The notes below the pieces were generated by a model that saw only the letters and a list, made by a program, of their open reading frames with translations, was not told the DNA's origin and searched no databases. The translations under genes were made by a program, and so were the position numbers. Below are positions 1-8,814 of a DNA stretch of 64,000 nucleotides, in pieces. The stretch comes from Streptomyces sp. 2114.4. GTDB taxonomy: Bacteria > Actinomycetota > Actinomycetes > Streptomycetales > Streptomycetaceae. Position 1 is the stretch's first letter. The number at the start of each line of letters is the position of its first letter. Location: contig NZ_FYEY01000001.1 of NCBI RefSeq assembly GCF_900187385.1, positions 2,852,001 to 2,916,000 on the forward strand, read 5' to 3'.

Positions 1-171
1 GGCGGTGAGCACGTCCAACTCCCGGTAGGTGCGGGCCGTGTACGCCGCGTCCAGCCGCTCGTCGAACTCCTCCATCGCCAGCCGCCCTTCCGCGACGGCG
101 TCGCGCAGGATCTCGGCGACCCGTTCGCGGTCGGCGTCACAGGCGCGCAGCGCCGGGAGGTCTTCAGTCAT
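1..171 (-). CDS. DUF1707 domain protein, C-terminus outside window
   Basis: The 57 visible codons read from ATG at 171 to the window edge. The start MTEDLPALRACDADRERVAE and the following EGRLAMEEFDERLDAAYTAR match the DUF1707 (SHOCT-like) N-terminal domain of actinobacterial membrane-associated proteins. It lies 9 bases downstream of the ABC ATPase stop on the same strand, so it is probably the last gene of that transcript or a closely linked one. DUF1707 has no proven biochemical role. The rest of the protein, often a transmembrane or DUF4190-like region, cannot be seen. Confidence 0.85.
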   Translation of the reverse strand, partial: MTEDLPALRACDADRERVAEILRDAVAEGRLAMEEFDERLDAAYTARTYRELDVLTA

Positions 172-180
172 ACGGACACA

Positions 181-1239
181 TTAGAGCGCCGGGCCCCCGT
201 TGCCCCCGCTCCGACCGGTTTCCGGTCGTTTTCCCCCGCTCGCGTACAGCTCGGCGATCAAGGTCTCGATGTCCGGCTCCCGCACCGACAGGTCCACCAG
301 CGGATAGCGCGCGGCGACCGCGGCGACCAAGGGGGCCGCGCTCTGCGACGCCGGGAAAGCCAGCCACTGCCGGGGCCCGTCCACCTTGACCGTACGGGCG
401 CCCGGCACGCCCTCGATGGGGGGCAGTTGCCGCTCCAGGTCCACCACCAGCGTCCGCTCGCCGCCACCGGCCGCCCGCAGCCCGTCGAGGCCGCCGTCGT
501 AGACCAGCCGGCCGTGGTCGATGACCATCACCCGGCGGCACAACTGCTCGATGTCGGTGAGGTCATGGGTGGTCAGCAGGACCGTGGTGTCCCGCTCGGC
601 GTTCACCTCGCGCAGGAACCCGCGCACCTTCGCCTTGCTGACCACATCCAGGCCGATGGTCGGCTCGTCGAGGTACAGCACCTCGGGATCGTGCAGCAGC
701 GCCGCCGCGAGATCGCCGCGCATCCGCTGCCCCAGCGACAGCTGCCGTACCGGTACGGCCAGCAGCGGGCCCAGGTCCAGCAGCTCGACACAGCGCGCCA
801 GGTTGGCGCGGTAGACGGCGTCCGGGACCCGGTACATCCGCCGCACCAGCTCGTAGGAGTCCTTGAGCGGCAGGTCCCACCACAGGGTGGTGCGCTGCCC
901 GAAGACCACCCCGATCCGGCGGGCGAGCCGGGTCCGCCCGCGGTCGTGGCCGGCGCGGAGACCGGACCGTGGGGACGGGTCGATGCCCGCGATCCGCAGT
1001 CGGCCGCCGCTGGGCACCAGAATGCCGGTCAGCATCTTGATCGTGGTGGACTTCCCGGCCCCGTTCGGGCCGATGAAGCCGACCATCTCGCCGCGCGGCA
1101 CCCCGAAGGAGATGCCGTCCACGGCCCGGACCTCCTGCCGCACCCGCCGCAGCCGGCCCGCCTTGCGCCGCACCGAGAAGACCTTCTCCAGGCCGTCCAC
1201 CTCGATCAGCGGCGCCGCCCCGGCGGTTTCGCTCACCAC
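181..1239 (-). CDS. ABC-2 exporter ATP-binding protein
   Basis: A 352-residue nucleotide-binding subunit that would power the two permeases encoded just upstream. Walker A (GPNGAGKST) is near residue 58, the signature LSLGQRMRGDLA near residue 170, and Walker B with the catalytic Glu (VLYLDEPTIGLD) near 190, followed by the H-loop TTHDL. The C-terminal 100 residues match the extension common in this ABC-2 subgroup. The start is one of two consecutive GTG codons (1239 or 1236) behind a strong AGGAGG site. It follows the second permease by 64 bases. The exported substrate is unknown. Confidence 0.93.
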   Translation of the reverse strand: MVSETAGAAPLIEVDGLEKVFSVRRKAGRLRRVRQEVRAVDGISFGVPRGEMVGFIGPNGAGKSTTIKMLTGILVPSGGRLRIAGIDPSPRSGLRAGHDRGRTRLARRIGVVFGQRTTLWWDLPLKDSYELVRRMYRVPDAVYRANLARCVELLDLGPLLAVPVRQLSLGQRMRGDLAAALLHDPEVLYLDEPTIGLDVVSKAKVRGFLREVNAERDTTVLLTTHDLTDIEQLCRRVMVIDHGRLVYDGGLDGLRAAGGGERTLVVDLERQLPPIEGVPGARTVKVDGPRQWLAFPASQSAAPLVAAVAARYPLVDLSVREPDIETLIAELYASGGKRPETGRSGGNGGPAL

Positions 1240-1303
1240 GCGTCCTCCTCTTCCCTCGCCCCGTTCCCGTCCCCGGCCGCCCCGTCCCGCACGTGATGCC
1301 CCG

Positions 1304-2143
1304 TCAACTGCCCGTGCTCCGGTACGCCTGGAGCCCCAGCCGCCACGCCAGCCCGGCCCCCATACACATCAGCGCCGCCACCACGGGCCCCAGGAAGTCC
1401 ACCCAGCCCGGCAGCCCCAGCGGATCGGGGCGGCCCAGCAGCCGCAGCGCGGGCAGCCAGTTCACGAAGGCCAGCGGGACGAGGAAGGTGACCCCGCGCA
1501 CCAGCTCCCTGGCGAACACCGTCGGCGGGTACTGCAGCATCGCGTTACCGCCGTAGGTGAAGGAGTTCTGCACCTCGGCCGCGTCCTGCGCCCAGAACTG
1601 GAAGGCGGCGCCCGCCGTGAAGACCGCCGCGAAGATGGCCGTGCCGCACACCGCCATCAGCGGCACCATCAGCACCCGGCCCACCGTCCACTCCACCGGG
1701 AGATGCGGCAGCGACCAGCCGAGCACCAGCAGCGCCTGGGTGATCCGGCCCAGCCTGCGCAGCGCGAAACGGTCCGCCGCGACCTGCGCGAAGACCGGCG
1801 CGGGGCGCAGCAGCAGGACGTCGAGGGTGCCGTCCCGCACCCGCCGGCCCAGCCCTTCGATGCTGCCCAGCAGCAGGTCCGCCAGGCCCAGCGACACTCC
1901 GGACGTCCCGTACAGGAAGGCCACTTCGGGCAGCGAGAACCCGCCGAGCGCGTCGATCCGCGAGAACATCAGCATGATCGCGACGAAGTCCAGGGCGTTG
2001 GCCGCGAAGTTGCCGAACGCCATCATCAGGAACGAGGCCCGGTAGGCCAGGGCGGAGCGCATCCACATCCGCACGATCAGCCGGTACGCCAAGAACCCCT
2101 GCGCAACCCGGCCCCCGCCGTCGCCCGCCTCCCTTCTAGCCAC
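1304..2143 (-). CDS. ABC-2 family permease (second of pair)
   Basis: A 279-residue polytopic membrane protein of the PF06182-type ABC-2 family, encoded with its partner permease and ATPase. I chose GTG at 2143 because it overlaps the upstream permease stop by eight bases (GTGGCTAG); the 44 in-frame residues before it are arginine- and tryptophan-rich and not protein-like. About six hydrophobic segments are visible, including the stretches around residues 30-50 and 225-270. It probably forms a heterodimeric pore with the 2136-3011 product. Substrate unknown. Confidence 0.9.
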   Translation of the reverse strand: MARREAGDGGGRVAQGFLAYRLIVRMWMRSALAYRASFLMMAFGNFAANALDFVAIMLMFSRIDALGGFSLPEVAFLYGTSGVSLGLADLLLGSIEGLGRRVRDGTLDVLLLRPAPVFAQVAADRFALRRLGRITQALLVLGWSLPHLPVEWTVGRVLMVPLMAVCGTAIFAAVFTAGAAFQFWAQDAAEVQNSFTYGGNAMLQYPPTVFARELVRGVTFLVPLAFVNWLPALRLLGRPDPLGLPGWVDFLGPVVAALMCMGAGLAWRLGLQAYRSTGS

Positions 2144-3011
2144 CGTGCACCACCACCTTGCGGGTCGCCGCCGACTGCACCAGCCGTCCCAGCGCCAGCA
2201 GCGCCACAGCCCACCCGGCCTGGAACGCCAGCCCCCGCAGCAGCGCGCCGCCGCCGCGCGCGCCCACCAGCACATCGGCCGGCACCTGCAGGACCGCCGC
2301 CCAGGGCAGCAGCTGGGCCACCTCGCCCAGGGCGCCGGGGAAGACCCGCAGCGGCAGCACCATCCCCGAGAAGAACATGCAGGCCAGGCCGCTGATCAGG
2401 GCCAGCCCCGTGCCGTCGAGGAGCCAGAAGGAGGCCAGTGCGACGAGGTAGCGCAGCGTGAAACTGACCAGCACCCCGAGCAGCACCGACAGCAGGAAAC
2501 AGCCCCAGGTCAGCGCCTCGCCGGGCAGCGCGAGCGGAAAGGCCAGGGCGCCCACCGCCATCGGCGCCACCCCGCGGCCGATCAGCTGCAGTCCGGCCCG
2601 CCCCAGATCCGCGGCGAGCCACCACAGCTGCAGATCCGCGGGCCGGTAGAGGTCCACGGCGATGTCACCGGTGCGGATCCGCTCCTGCAGCTCCTCCAGA
2701 CCGCCGCCGCCCATCAGGCCCGTACAGGCCAGCAGCGCCTGCCCGGTCCAGACGAAGGCCAGCGCCTGCGCCTGGTCGTAGCCGCCCAGCTGCGGCCGCT
2801 CGTGCCACAGCGCGATATACGTGAAGGCGACGATGAAGCCGAAGACGGTATTGGTGAACACACCCGCCACGGTGGCGATGCGGTAGGTGGCGTACCGCCG
2901 GAAGCTGCCGGCCGCCACCGCGACGTACCACACGACGCTCTTCCCCCAGCCCCGTAGTCGTCGGACGGCCAAAACACCGGAGCCTAGAGGCCGTGCACGG
3001 CAACCCGCCAT
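2136..3011 (-). CDS. ABC-2 family permease (first of pair)
   Basis: A 291-residue membrane protein with about six hydrophobic helices. It contains the ELQERIRTGDIAVDLYRPAD segment typical of this ABC-2 family, whose members occur as two unequal permeases beside one ATPase. It is the first gene of the minus-strand operon and is coupled to the second permease by overlap. The first 30 residues are basic and poorly supported, so the true start may be an internal GTG near 2930. Function beyond export is unknown. Confidence 0.88.
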   Translation of the reverse strand: MAGCRARPLGSGVLAVRRLRGWGKSVVWYVAVAAGSFRRYATYRIATVAGVFTNTVFGFIVAFTYIALWHERPQLGGYDQAQALAFVWTGQALLACTGLMGGGGLEELQERIRTGDIAVDLYRPADLQLWWLAADLGRAGLQLIGRGVAPMAVGALAFPLALPGEALTWGCFLLSVLLGVLVSFTLRYLVALASFWLLDGTGLALISGLACMFFSGMVLPLRVFPGALGEVAQLLPWAAVLQVPADVLVGARGGGALLRGLAFQAGWAVALLALGRLVQSAATRKVVVHGG

Positions 3012-3221
3012 CGCATTATCACCGCTTCGGGTGAGCCATGGGCGCCGTTCGGCCGGTCAGCTGGCGGACTTCGGTGCGTGCCACCCCGCCGGCCCGGGGC
3101 ACATGATGCGAGAGTTTCCCCACGGGCGGCAGTTGCTCCGGCGGCATCCCGCGCGCATCCCCCGACACGACACGACCGCCGCGGTACAACCTTCGGCGGC
3201 GGCCGAGGAGTCCATACCTAC

Positions 3222-5426
3222 ATGAGCGGACAACGCACAGGCTGGCGCCGTGTCCTTCCCACCTGGCGCGCGGTGCTGGGCACCGTGCTGCTGTTCCTGC
3301 TGCTCGTCGTCGGCGGGCTGGTCGCCGGCTATCTGCTCGTCGGGATCCCGCCGGCCAACAGCGCCGCGAAGGCCCAGAGCACCGTCTACCTCTACTCCGA
3401 CGGCTCCGAGCTGGCCCGCGACGGCGAGATCAACCGGCAGAACGTCACCCTCGGCCAGGTCCCGAAGTCCGTCCAGCAGGCCGTACTCGCCGCTGAGGAC
3501 CGCGACTTCTACTCCGAGTCCGCGGTCGACCCCGCCGCGATGCTCCGCGCCGCCTGGAACACCGTCACCGGCAAGGGCAAGCAGTCCGGCTCCACCATCA
3601 CCCAGCAGTACGTGAAGAACTACTACCTCGGCCAGGAACAGACCGTCACCCGCAAGGCCAAGGAATTCTTCATCGCCATCAAGCTGGACCGCGAGGTGAG
3701 CAAGGACAGGATCCTGGAGGGCTACCTCAACTCCAGCTACTACGGCCGCAACGCCTACGGCATCCAGGCCGCCGCCCAGTCCTACTACGGCCGCAACGCG
3801 GAGCAGCTGACCTGCGCCCAGGGCGCCTACCTCGCCACCCTCCTCAACGCCCCCAGCGCCTACGACATCACCGCCCACCCCGGCAACCGCGCCCGGGTGC
3901 TGGCGCGCTGGAACTACGTCCTGGACGGCATGGTCAAGCAGAAGTGGCTCACCCAGGCCGACCGGGCCGCGCTGGAGTTCCCCCTGCCCAAGCCCGCCAA
4001 GCCCTCCGCGGGACTGTCCGGCCAGCGCGGCTACCTCGTCGAAGCGGTCAAGAACTACCTCACCGACAACAAGATCCTCGACGAGGACACCCTGCGGACC
4101 GGCGGCTACCGCATCACCACCACCATCAGCAGGAAACGCCAGAACGCCTTCGTCAAGGCGGTCAACACCCGGGTGATGGACCGCCTCGACGACTCCCGGA
4201 AGGTCGACCGCTACGTCCGGGCCGGCGGCGCCTCCATCGACCCCGCGAGCGGCCGGGTCGTCGCCCTCTACGGCGGCATCGACTACGCCAAGCAGTTCGT
4301 CAACGGCGCCACCCGCAGCGACTACCAGGTCGGCTCCACCTTCAAGCCGATCGTCTTCGCCTCCGCCGTACAGAACAACTCCACCACCCAGGACGGCGAG
4401 CGGATCACCCCCCACACCGTCTACGACGGCACCAACAAGCGGATGACGGTCAGTCACGGCACCCGCACCGGCTTCGCGCCCGCCAACGAGGACGACCGCT
4501 CCTACGGCCCGATCACCGTCAGCGAGGCCACCGACAAGTCCGTCAACGCCGTCTACGCGCAGATGGGCATCGACGTCGGCCCCGACAAGGTCAAGGCCAC
4601 CGCCGTCGACCTGGGCATCCCCGCCGGCACCCCCAGCCTCGCCTCGTCCCAGGGCGCGATCTCGCTGGGCACCGCCACCCCCAGCGTCCTGGACATGACC
4701 CAGGTCTACGCCACCCTCGCCCACCACGGCAGCCACCGGCCGTACACCCTGGTCGACAAGATCACCAAGAGCGAGCAGGAGGAGATCGAGCTGCCCGAGC
4801 GCGAGGAGACCACCGCCATCCCGCGCACCGCGGCCGACACCACCACATCGATCCTGCGCAGCGTCGTCGACGGCGGCACCGGCACCGCGGCCCAGGGCGC
4901 CGGACGGCCCGCCGCGGGCAAGACGGGCACCGCGGAGGACGACAAGGCCGCGTGGTTCGCCGGCTACACCCCCGATCTCGCCACCGTCGTCGCGGTGCTC
5001 GGCCAGAACCCGGAGAGCGCCGCCCAGGAACCCCTCTACGGCGCCGGGGGGCTGGCGCGGGTCAACGGCGGCGACTACCCCGCCCAGATCTGGGCCGACT
5101 ACACCGCGGCCGCGCTGAACGGGCGCCCGGTCCGCGATTTCGACCTGCAACTGGAGGAGGGCGCACAGCCGGAGTCGCCCTCGCCGTCCGGCAGCGACTC
5201 GGCCTCCCCCGACGTCTCGGGCTCGCCGTCCGAGGGCCCGACCGGATCCACCCTTCCCACCCCGCCCACCGGCGCCCCCACCCGGCCGACCGGCGATCCG
5301 CCCACCCCCACCCCGCCGGCCGAACCCACGCCGACCGCGCAGCCCACCCACGACACCCCGACGTACGAGCCCCAGAGCGACGACCTGGAGCAGCGGCTGC
5401 GGTGGCGGTGGGGCGAGGGCGGGTAG
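3222..5426 (+). CDS. Bifunctional class A penicillin-binding protein
   Basis: A 734-residue enzyme that polymerises lipid II glycan strands and crosslinks stem peptides outside the membrane. A cytoplasmic tail and one transmembrane helix (about residues 12-41) precede a GT51 transglycosylase domain with AAEDRDFYSE near residue 90 and SGSTITQQYVKN near 125. The transpeptidase domain carries STFK near 372 (nucleophile Ser), SVN near 438 and KTGTAEDDKAAWF near 566. The last 90 or so residues are a Pro/Ser/Thr tail, probably spanning the wall. ATG at 3222 has a GAGGAG site; the upstream in-frame extension is not protein-like. Confidence 0.95.
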   Translation: MSGQRTGWRRVLPTWRAVLGTVLLFLLLVVGGLVAGYLLVGIPPANSAAKAQSTVYLYSDGSELARDGEINRQNVTLGQVPKSVQQAVLAAEDRDFYSESAVDPAAMLRAAWNTVTGKGKQSGSTITQQYVKNYYLGQEQTVTRKAKEFFIAIKLDREVSKDRILEGYLNSSYYGRNAYGIQAAAQSYYGRNAEQLTCAQGAYLATLLNAPSAYDITAHPGNRARVLARWNYVLDGMVKQKWLTQADRAALEFPLPKPAKPSAGLSGQRGYLVEAVKNYLTDNKILDEDTLRTGGYRITTTISRKRQNAFVKAVNTRVMDRLDDSRKVDRYVRAGGASIDPASGRVVALYGGIDYAKQFVNGATRSDYQVGSTFKPIVFASAVQNNSTTQDGERITPHTVYDGTNKRMTVSHGTRTGFAPANEDDRSYGPITVSEATDKSVNAVYAQMGIDVGPDKVKATAVDLGIPAGTPSLASSQGAISLGTATPSVLDMTQVYATLAHHGSHRPYTLVDKITKSEQEEIELPEREETTAIPRTAADTTTSILRSVVDGGTGTAAQGAGRPAAGKTGTAEDDKAAWFAGYTPDLATVVAVLGQNPESAAQEPLYGAGGLARVNGGDYPAQIWADYTAAALNGRPVRDFDLQLEEGAQPESPSPSGSDSASPDVSGSPSEGPTGSTLPTPPTGAPTRPTGDPPTPTPPAEPTPTAQPTHDTPTYEPQSDDLEQRLRWRWGEGG

Positions 5427-5510
5427 CGGCGGCAACGGGCAGGGGCGAGGCCGGCAGGAGCCGCAGCGGGCAGGGGCGGCGCCCTGAGCAGAGGCGTACG
5501 CCCCCGCCCC

Positions 5511-5831
5511 TCAGTGCCCCGAGGTCGCCTTGAGCCCGACCACCGCCACCAGCAGCAGGCAGATGAAGAAGATCCGGGCCGCCGTGACCGGTTCGCCGAG
5601 CGTCGTCATGCCGACCACCGCCGCACCGGCCGCCCCGATGCCGACCCACACGCCGTAGGCGGTACCGATCGGCAGGCTCCGGGCCGCGTACGAGAGCAGG
5701 ACCATGCTGGCGACGATGCCCGCGCCGGTGAACACACTGGGCCACAGCCGGGTGAATCCGTCCGTGAACTTCATCCCGACCGACCAGCCGACCTCCAGCA
5801 GTCCGGCGATCATGAGCAGGATCCAGGCCAT
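5511..5831 (-). CDS. sugE: SMR exporter of the SugE/Gdx subtype
   Basis: A 106-residue small multidrug resistance protein with four transmembrane helices. Helix 1 has the essential Glu in AGLLEVGWSVGMKFTDGF, and helix 3 has SLPIGTAYGVWVGIGAAG, both typical of the SugE/Gdx branch. Members act as dual-topology dimers; many export guanidinium, and others handle quaternary ammonium compounds. The guanidine-III riboswitch directly upstream argues strongly for guanidinium export here. The ATG at 5831 follows a GGAGG site 6 bases away; the longer in-frame extension would run through the riboswitch and is rejected. Confidence 0.93.
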   Translation of the reverse strand: MAWILLMIAGLLEVGWSVGMKFTDGFTRLWPSVFTGAGIVASMVLLSYAARSLPIGTAYGVWVGIGAAGAAVVGMTTLGEPVTAARIFFICLLLVAVVGLKATSGH

Positions 5832-5867
5832 GACGGGCACCTCCGCGACAAGAGCTTCACCAGGGGT

Positions 5868-5910
5868 GCGTCGTCTTGTCCTGACCCGGTACGGCGCGTC
5901 TCGTCGGGTG
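5868..5910 (-). promoter_or_regulatory. Guanidine-III (ykkC-III) riboswitch
   Basis: Read on the minus strand, this leader contains CCCGACGAGACGCGCCGTAC followed by CGGGTCAGGACAAGACGACG. From memory this is nearly identical to the Thermobifida fusca guanidine-III aptamer, including the CCGT-ACCGGGTCAGGACAAGACG core and the GCGCC/G(G/A)CGC pseudoknot halves. One pseudoknot pair appears as A-C here. It ends 36 bases before the sugE start codon and just before its ribosome site, so translational control by guanidine is likely. Confidence 0.85.
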
Positions 5911-6016
5911 CGTCCCGAGGCTGGCAAAGGGCAGCGGAACGGGCGGTGACCTCGGTCACCGCCCGTGGGGAGCGGACGGGGTGCGGCCCCGATGGGGTGA
6001 CGGGCCGCCGGCCTGG

Positions 6017-6367
6017 CTACAGGTACAGCCCGGTCGCGTCCTCCGCGCCCTCCAGCCGCTCCGCGGCCACCGCATGCAGATCGCGCTCGCGCATCAGCAC
6101 ATACGCCACCCCGCGCACCTCGACCTCGGCCCGGTCCTCCGGGTCGTACAGCACCCGGTCCCCCACCTCGACGGTCCGCACGTTCTGCCCGACCGCCACC
6201 ACCTCGGCCCAGGCCAGGCGGCGGCCGACCGCAGCGGTCGCGGGAATGACGATGCCCCCCGACGAGCGGCGCTCGCCCTCGGGGATGTCCGTCCGGACCA
6301 GCACACGGTCGTGCAGCATCCGGATCGGCAGCTTGTCGTGGGTGTCCTTGGTGTTATTCGGGCTCAC
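6017..6367 (-). CDS. GroES-like co-chaperone family protein
   Basis: A 116-residue protein resembling chaperonin-10. LPIRMLHDRVLVRTD begins the fold, SSGGIVIPATA matches the mobile-loop region, and VEVGDRVLYDPEDRAEVEVRGVAYVLMRERDLHAV matches the C-terminal beta barrel. It is slightly longer than classical GroES, and no groEL lies nearby, so this is a divergent paralogue rather than the main groES. I chose the GTG at 6367; the ATG of MLHDRV further in is an alternative. No strong ribosome site is visible. Role unknown. Confidence 0.85.
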   Translation of the reverse strand: MSPNNTKDTHDKLPIRMLHDRVLVRTDIPEGERRSSGGIVIPATAAVGRRLAWAEVVAVGQNVRTVEVGDRVLYDPEDRAEVEVRGVAYVLMRERDLHAVAAERLEGAEDATGLYL

Positions 6368-6430
6368 GGCATGACCGTACCTGCCCGGCGGCACCCGGCA
6401 CGCACCGCGGCCGTCCCCGGGGACAGGCCC

Positions 6431-6748
6431 TCAGCGGCGGCGCCGGGCGCGCAGCGTCAGCAGACCGACCAGGGCCACGCCGACCATCGCCACCGGAACG
6501 ATCCGCTCCAGCCGCGGCGCCCCGTCCTCCGACACCAGCTGGGCCCGCACATCCGAGACCGCACGATTGGCGGCCACATACGCCCGCCCCGCCGTACGGT
6601 CCACGGCGGCCGCCGCCCTCGCCTTGGCATCGTCCATGATCGTCTTCGGGTGCAGCCGCACACCGATCTCGTCGAGCGTGACGGCGAGCTCCTGCCGCCT
6701 GCGGACGATGTCCGCCTCGATCTGCGCCGGGGTCCTGGCTTCCGCCAC
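6431..6748 (-). CDS. DUF3618 membrane protein
   Basis: A 105-residue protein. TPAQIEADIVRRRQELAVTL near the N-terminus is the DUF3618 hallmark, followed by DEIGVRLHPKTIMDDAKARA. One transmembrane helix (about residues 82-99, IVPVAMVGVALVGLLTL) is followed by the basic tail RARRRR. GTG at 6748 is preceded by GGAGG; the longer upstream extension is rejected. DUF3618 proteins are common in actinobacteria and often occur near membrane or stress genes. Function is not established. Confidence 0.85.
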   Translation of the reverse strand: MAEARTPAQIEADIVRRRQELAVTLDEIGVRLHPKTIMDDAKARAAAAVDRTAGRAYVAANRAVSDVRAQLVSEDGAPRLERIVPVAMVGVALVGLLTLRARRRR

Positions 6749-7007
6749 CGCGCTGCCTCCGTCGTCTCGCGCCGATGCGTACGGGGCCGGGCACGAGGCC
6801 CCGTACGGAACCGGCCACACAGCTGACTGCCGATTCGTGATGGACAGTCTGTCAGCTCACGCCCCCCTGCGCCCCACAGCACCCCCGTTTCGCCCCCCTG
6901 AGGCGCCCCGGGACGCCCCCGGCGCCCCTCCGCGCGCCGGCTGGCTAATGTCGGGGGCGTACGGACCCACGCTTCGGGGCCCCTGCGGACCCACACCAAG
7001 GAGAGTC

Positions 7008-7475
7008 ATGAGCGAGCGACTGCAGCCGGGCGACACCGCCCCCGCCTTCACCCTGCCCGACGCGGACGGCAAGCAGGTCTCGCTCGCCGACCACCGGGGC
7101 CGCAAGGTCATCGTCTACTTCTACCCGGCCGCCCTGACCCCCGGCTGCACCAAGCAGGCCTGCGACTTCACCGACAACCTCGACTTCCTCGCCGGCCACG
7201 GCTACGACGTCATCGGCATCTCCCCCGACAAGCCGGAAAAGCTCGCCAAGTTCCGCGAGCAGGAAGACCTGAAGGTCACCCTGCTCGGCGACCCCGACAA
7301 GACGGTCCTGGAGGCCTACGGCGCCTTCGGCGAGAAGAAGCTCTACGGCAAGACCGTCACCGGCGTCATCCGCTCCACCGTCATCCTTGACGAGGAGGGC
7401 ACGGTCGAGCGCGCCCTCTACAACGTCAAGGCCACCGGCCATGTCGCCAAGATCATCAAGGACCTGGGGCTGTAG
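7008..7475 (+). CDS. bcp: Thioredoxin-dependent thiol peroxidase (Bcp/PrxQ)
   Basis: A 155-residue cytoplasmic peroxiredoxin that reduces hydroperoxides using thioredoxin. The peroxidatic Cys lies in LTPGCTKQACDF near residue 46, and the second Cys five residues later is the usual resolving Cys of this subgroup. Family signatures APAFTLPDADGKQVSL and VIGISPDKPEKLAKF are present. The ATG at 7008 has an AAGGAGA site 4 bases before it. It stands alone, convergent with the histidine-kinase gene. Length and motifs are normal. Confidence 0.95.
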   Translation: MSERLQPGDTAPAFTLPDADGKQVSLADHRGRKVIVYFYPAALTPGCTKQACDFTDNLDFLAGHGYDVIGISPDKPEKLAKFREQEDLKVTLLGDPDKTVLEAYGAFGEKKLYGKTVTGVIRSTVILDEEGTVERALYNVKATGHVAKIIKDLGL

Positions 7476-7506
7476 CCGCAAGCGAGAGCAACGCCGGCGC
7501 CCCGTG

Positions 7507-8814
7507 TCAGGGTGACCCGGGGCGCGAGCCGTGGTCGGTTTCTGCGAGTGCACCACGGGTTCCCGACGCCGTGGCCGTATGGTCCGGCAGTTCGAGCACG
7601 GCCTCGGCGCCGCCGTCCGCGGCGGCGCCGAAGTCCAGCCGCGCCCCCAGCACCCCGGCCTGCCCGGCCGCGATCGTCAGCCCCAGACCGTGCCCGGTCC
7701 CCCGCTCCGGCGCCGCCGTACGGAACCGCCGCGGCCCCTCCGCACACAGCTCCGCCGGATAGCCCGGACCGTGATCGCGCACCACGATCCGCGACCCCGC
7801 CACCACCACCTCGATCGGCGGCTTGCCGTGCTTGGCCGCGTTCGCCAGCAGGTTCACCAGCACCCGCTCCACCCGCCGCCGGTCCGTCTCCACGATCCGC
7901 GGCTCCCCCTCCACGGCCACCGACACCTCGTCCACCCCGCGCTGGCGCGCCGCCCGCCGCACGATCCCGCGCACCAGCGACGGCAGCTCACAGGCGTCCA
8001 GATCCGCCCGCTCCACCCCCGCGTCCAGCCGCGAGACCTCCAGCAGGTCCTCCACCAGCCGCCGCATCGCCTGCGCCCGGTCCCGCACCAGCTCCACCGC
8101 CCGCGGCTGCGGCAACAGCTCGGCGGCCGCGACCAGACCGGCCACCGGCGTCCGCAGCTCATGCGCCACATCCGCGGTGAACTCGCGCTCCGCCTGCGCC
8201 TGGGCCGCCAGCGACATCGCCATGTGATGCACGCTCCGGCCCAACTCGGCCACCTCGTCGCGCCCGTTGCTCGCCAGCGCATCCGCGTCCGGCGCCTCCC
8301 CCGCCGCGATCCGCCGCGCCGCCGCCGCGCTCAGCCGCAGCCGCCGCGACAGCCGCTGCGCGACGAACCACGACACCACCGCCATCAGCACGACCGTGCC
8401 GCACCCCGCGATCAGCAGCGCACGGTCCAGCGCCAGCTGCGACGGATCGTCGCGCGGGTAGGAAGCGGACACCGACAGCGTCCGCGTCGGAGCGCCCTCG
8501 CCGGAGCCCCCGACCCCGGTCGCCGCCCACACCCGGGGATCCTCACCGCCGCTGATGTACGTCCCCGACCTGTTCTTGAACACCGCGTCCCGCAACGGCG
8601 ACGGCAGCGTCGCATCGTCCACCTGCGCCCCCAGCGCCCGCGTGCCGTCCCGCTCGTAGATCTGCAGCGCCGAACTCAGCCGGTCGTCCTGATACGCCCG
8701 CGCCGCCCGCTCCCGCTCGGCGTCCGCTATGTGGTGCACCGCAAAACCGAGCACCACCACGGCCAGCGCCGTCATTCCCGAAATGGCCAGGGCGATCCGG
8801 CCTCGAATGCCCAT
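7507..8814 (-). CDS. Sensor histidine kinase without adjacent response regulator
   Basis: A 435-residue two-component sensor. The first transmembrane helix is near residues 8-28, an extracytoplasmic sensor domain of about 130 residues follows, and a second helix lies near 145-165, then HAMP. The H box is DVAHELRTPVAGL near 230, the N box NLLANAAKHGKP near 330, and the ATP lid GTGHGLGLTIAAGQ near 385. The ATG at 8814 overlaps the stop of the upstream secreted-protein gene by one base (TGATG), so the two are translationally coupled. No response-regulator gene is present in the flanks. Confidence 0.93.
   Translation of the reverse strand: MGIRGRIALAISGMTALAVVVLGFAVHHIADAERERAARAYQDDRLSSALQIYERDGTRALGAQVDDATLPSPLRDAVFKNRSGTYISGGEDPRVWAATGVGGSGEGAPTRTLSVSASYPRDDPSQLALDRALLIAGCGTVVLMAVVSWFVAQRLSRRLRLSAAAARRIAAGEAPDADALASNGRDEVAELGRSVHHMAMSLAAQAQAEREFTADVAHELRTPVAGLVAAAELLPQPRAVELVRDRAQAMRRLVEDLLEVSRLDAGVERADLDACELPSLVRGIVRRAARQRGVDEVSVAVEGEPRIVETDRRRVERVLVNLLANAAKHGKPPIEVVVAGSRIVVRDHGPGYPAELCAEGPRRFRTAAPERGTGHGLGLTIAAGQAGVLGARLDFGAAADGGAEAVLELPDHTATASGTRGALAETDHGSRPGSP

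Noticed and set aside
3057..5435. 792-codon ORF antisense to the penicillin-binding protein
   Set aside because: Gly/Val/Asp-rich shadow of a GC-rich gene, no family motifs.
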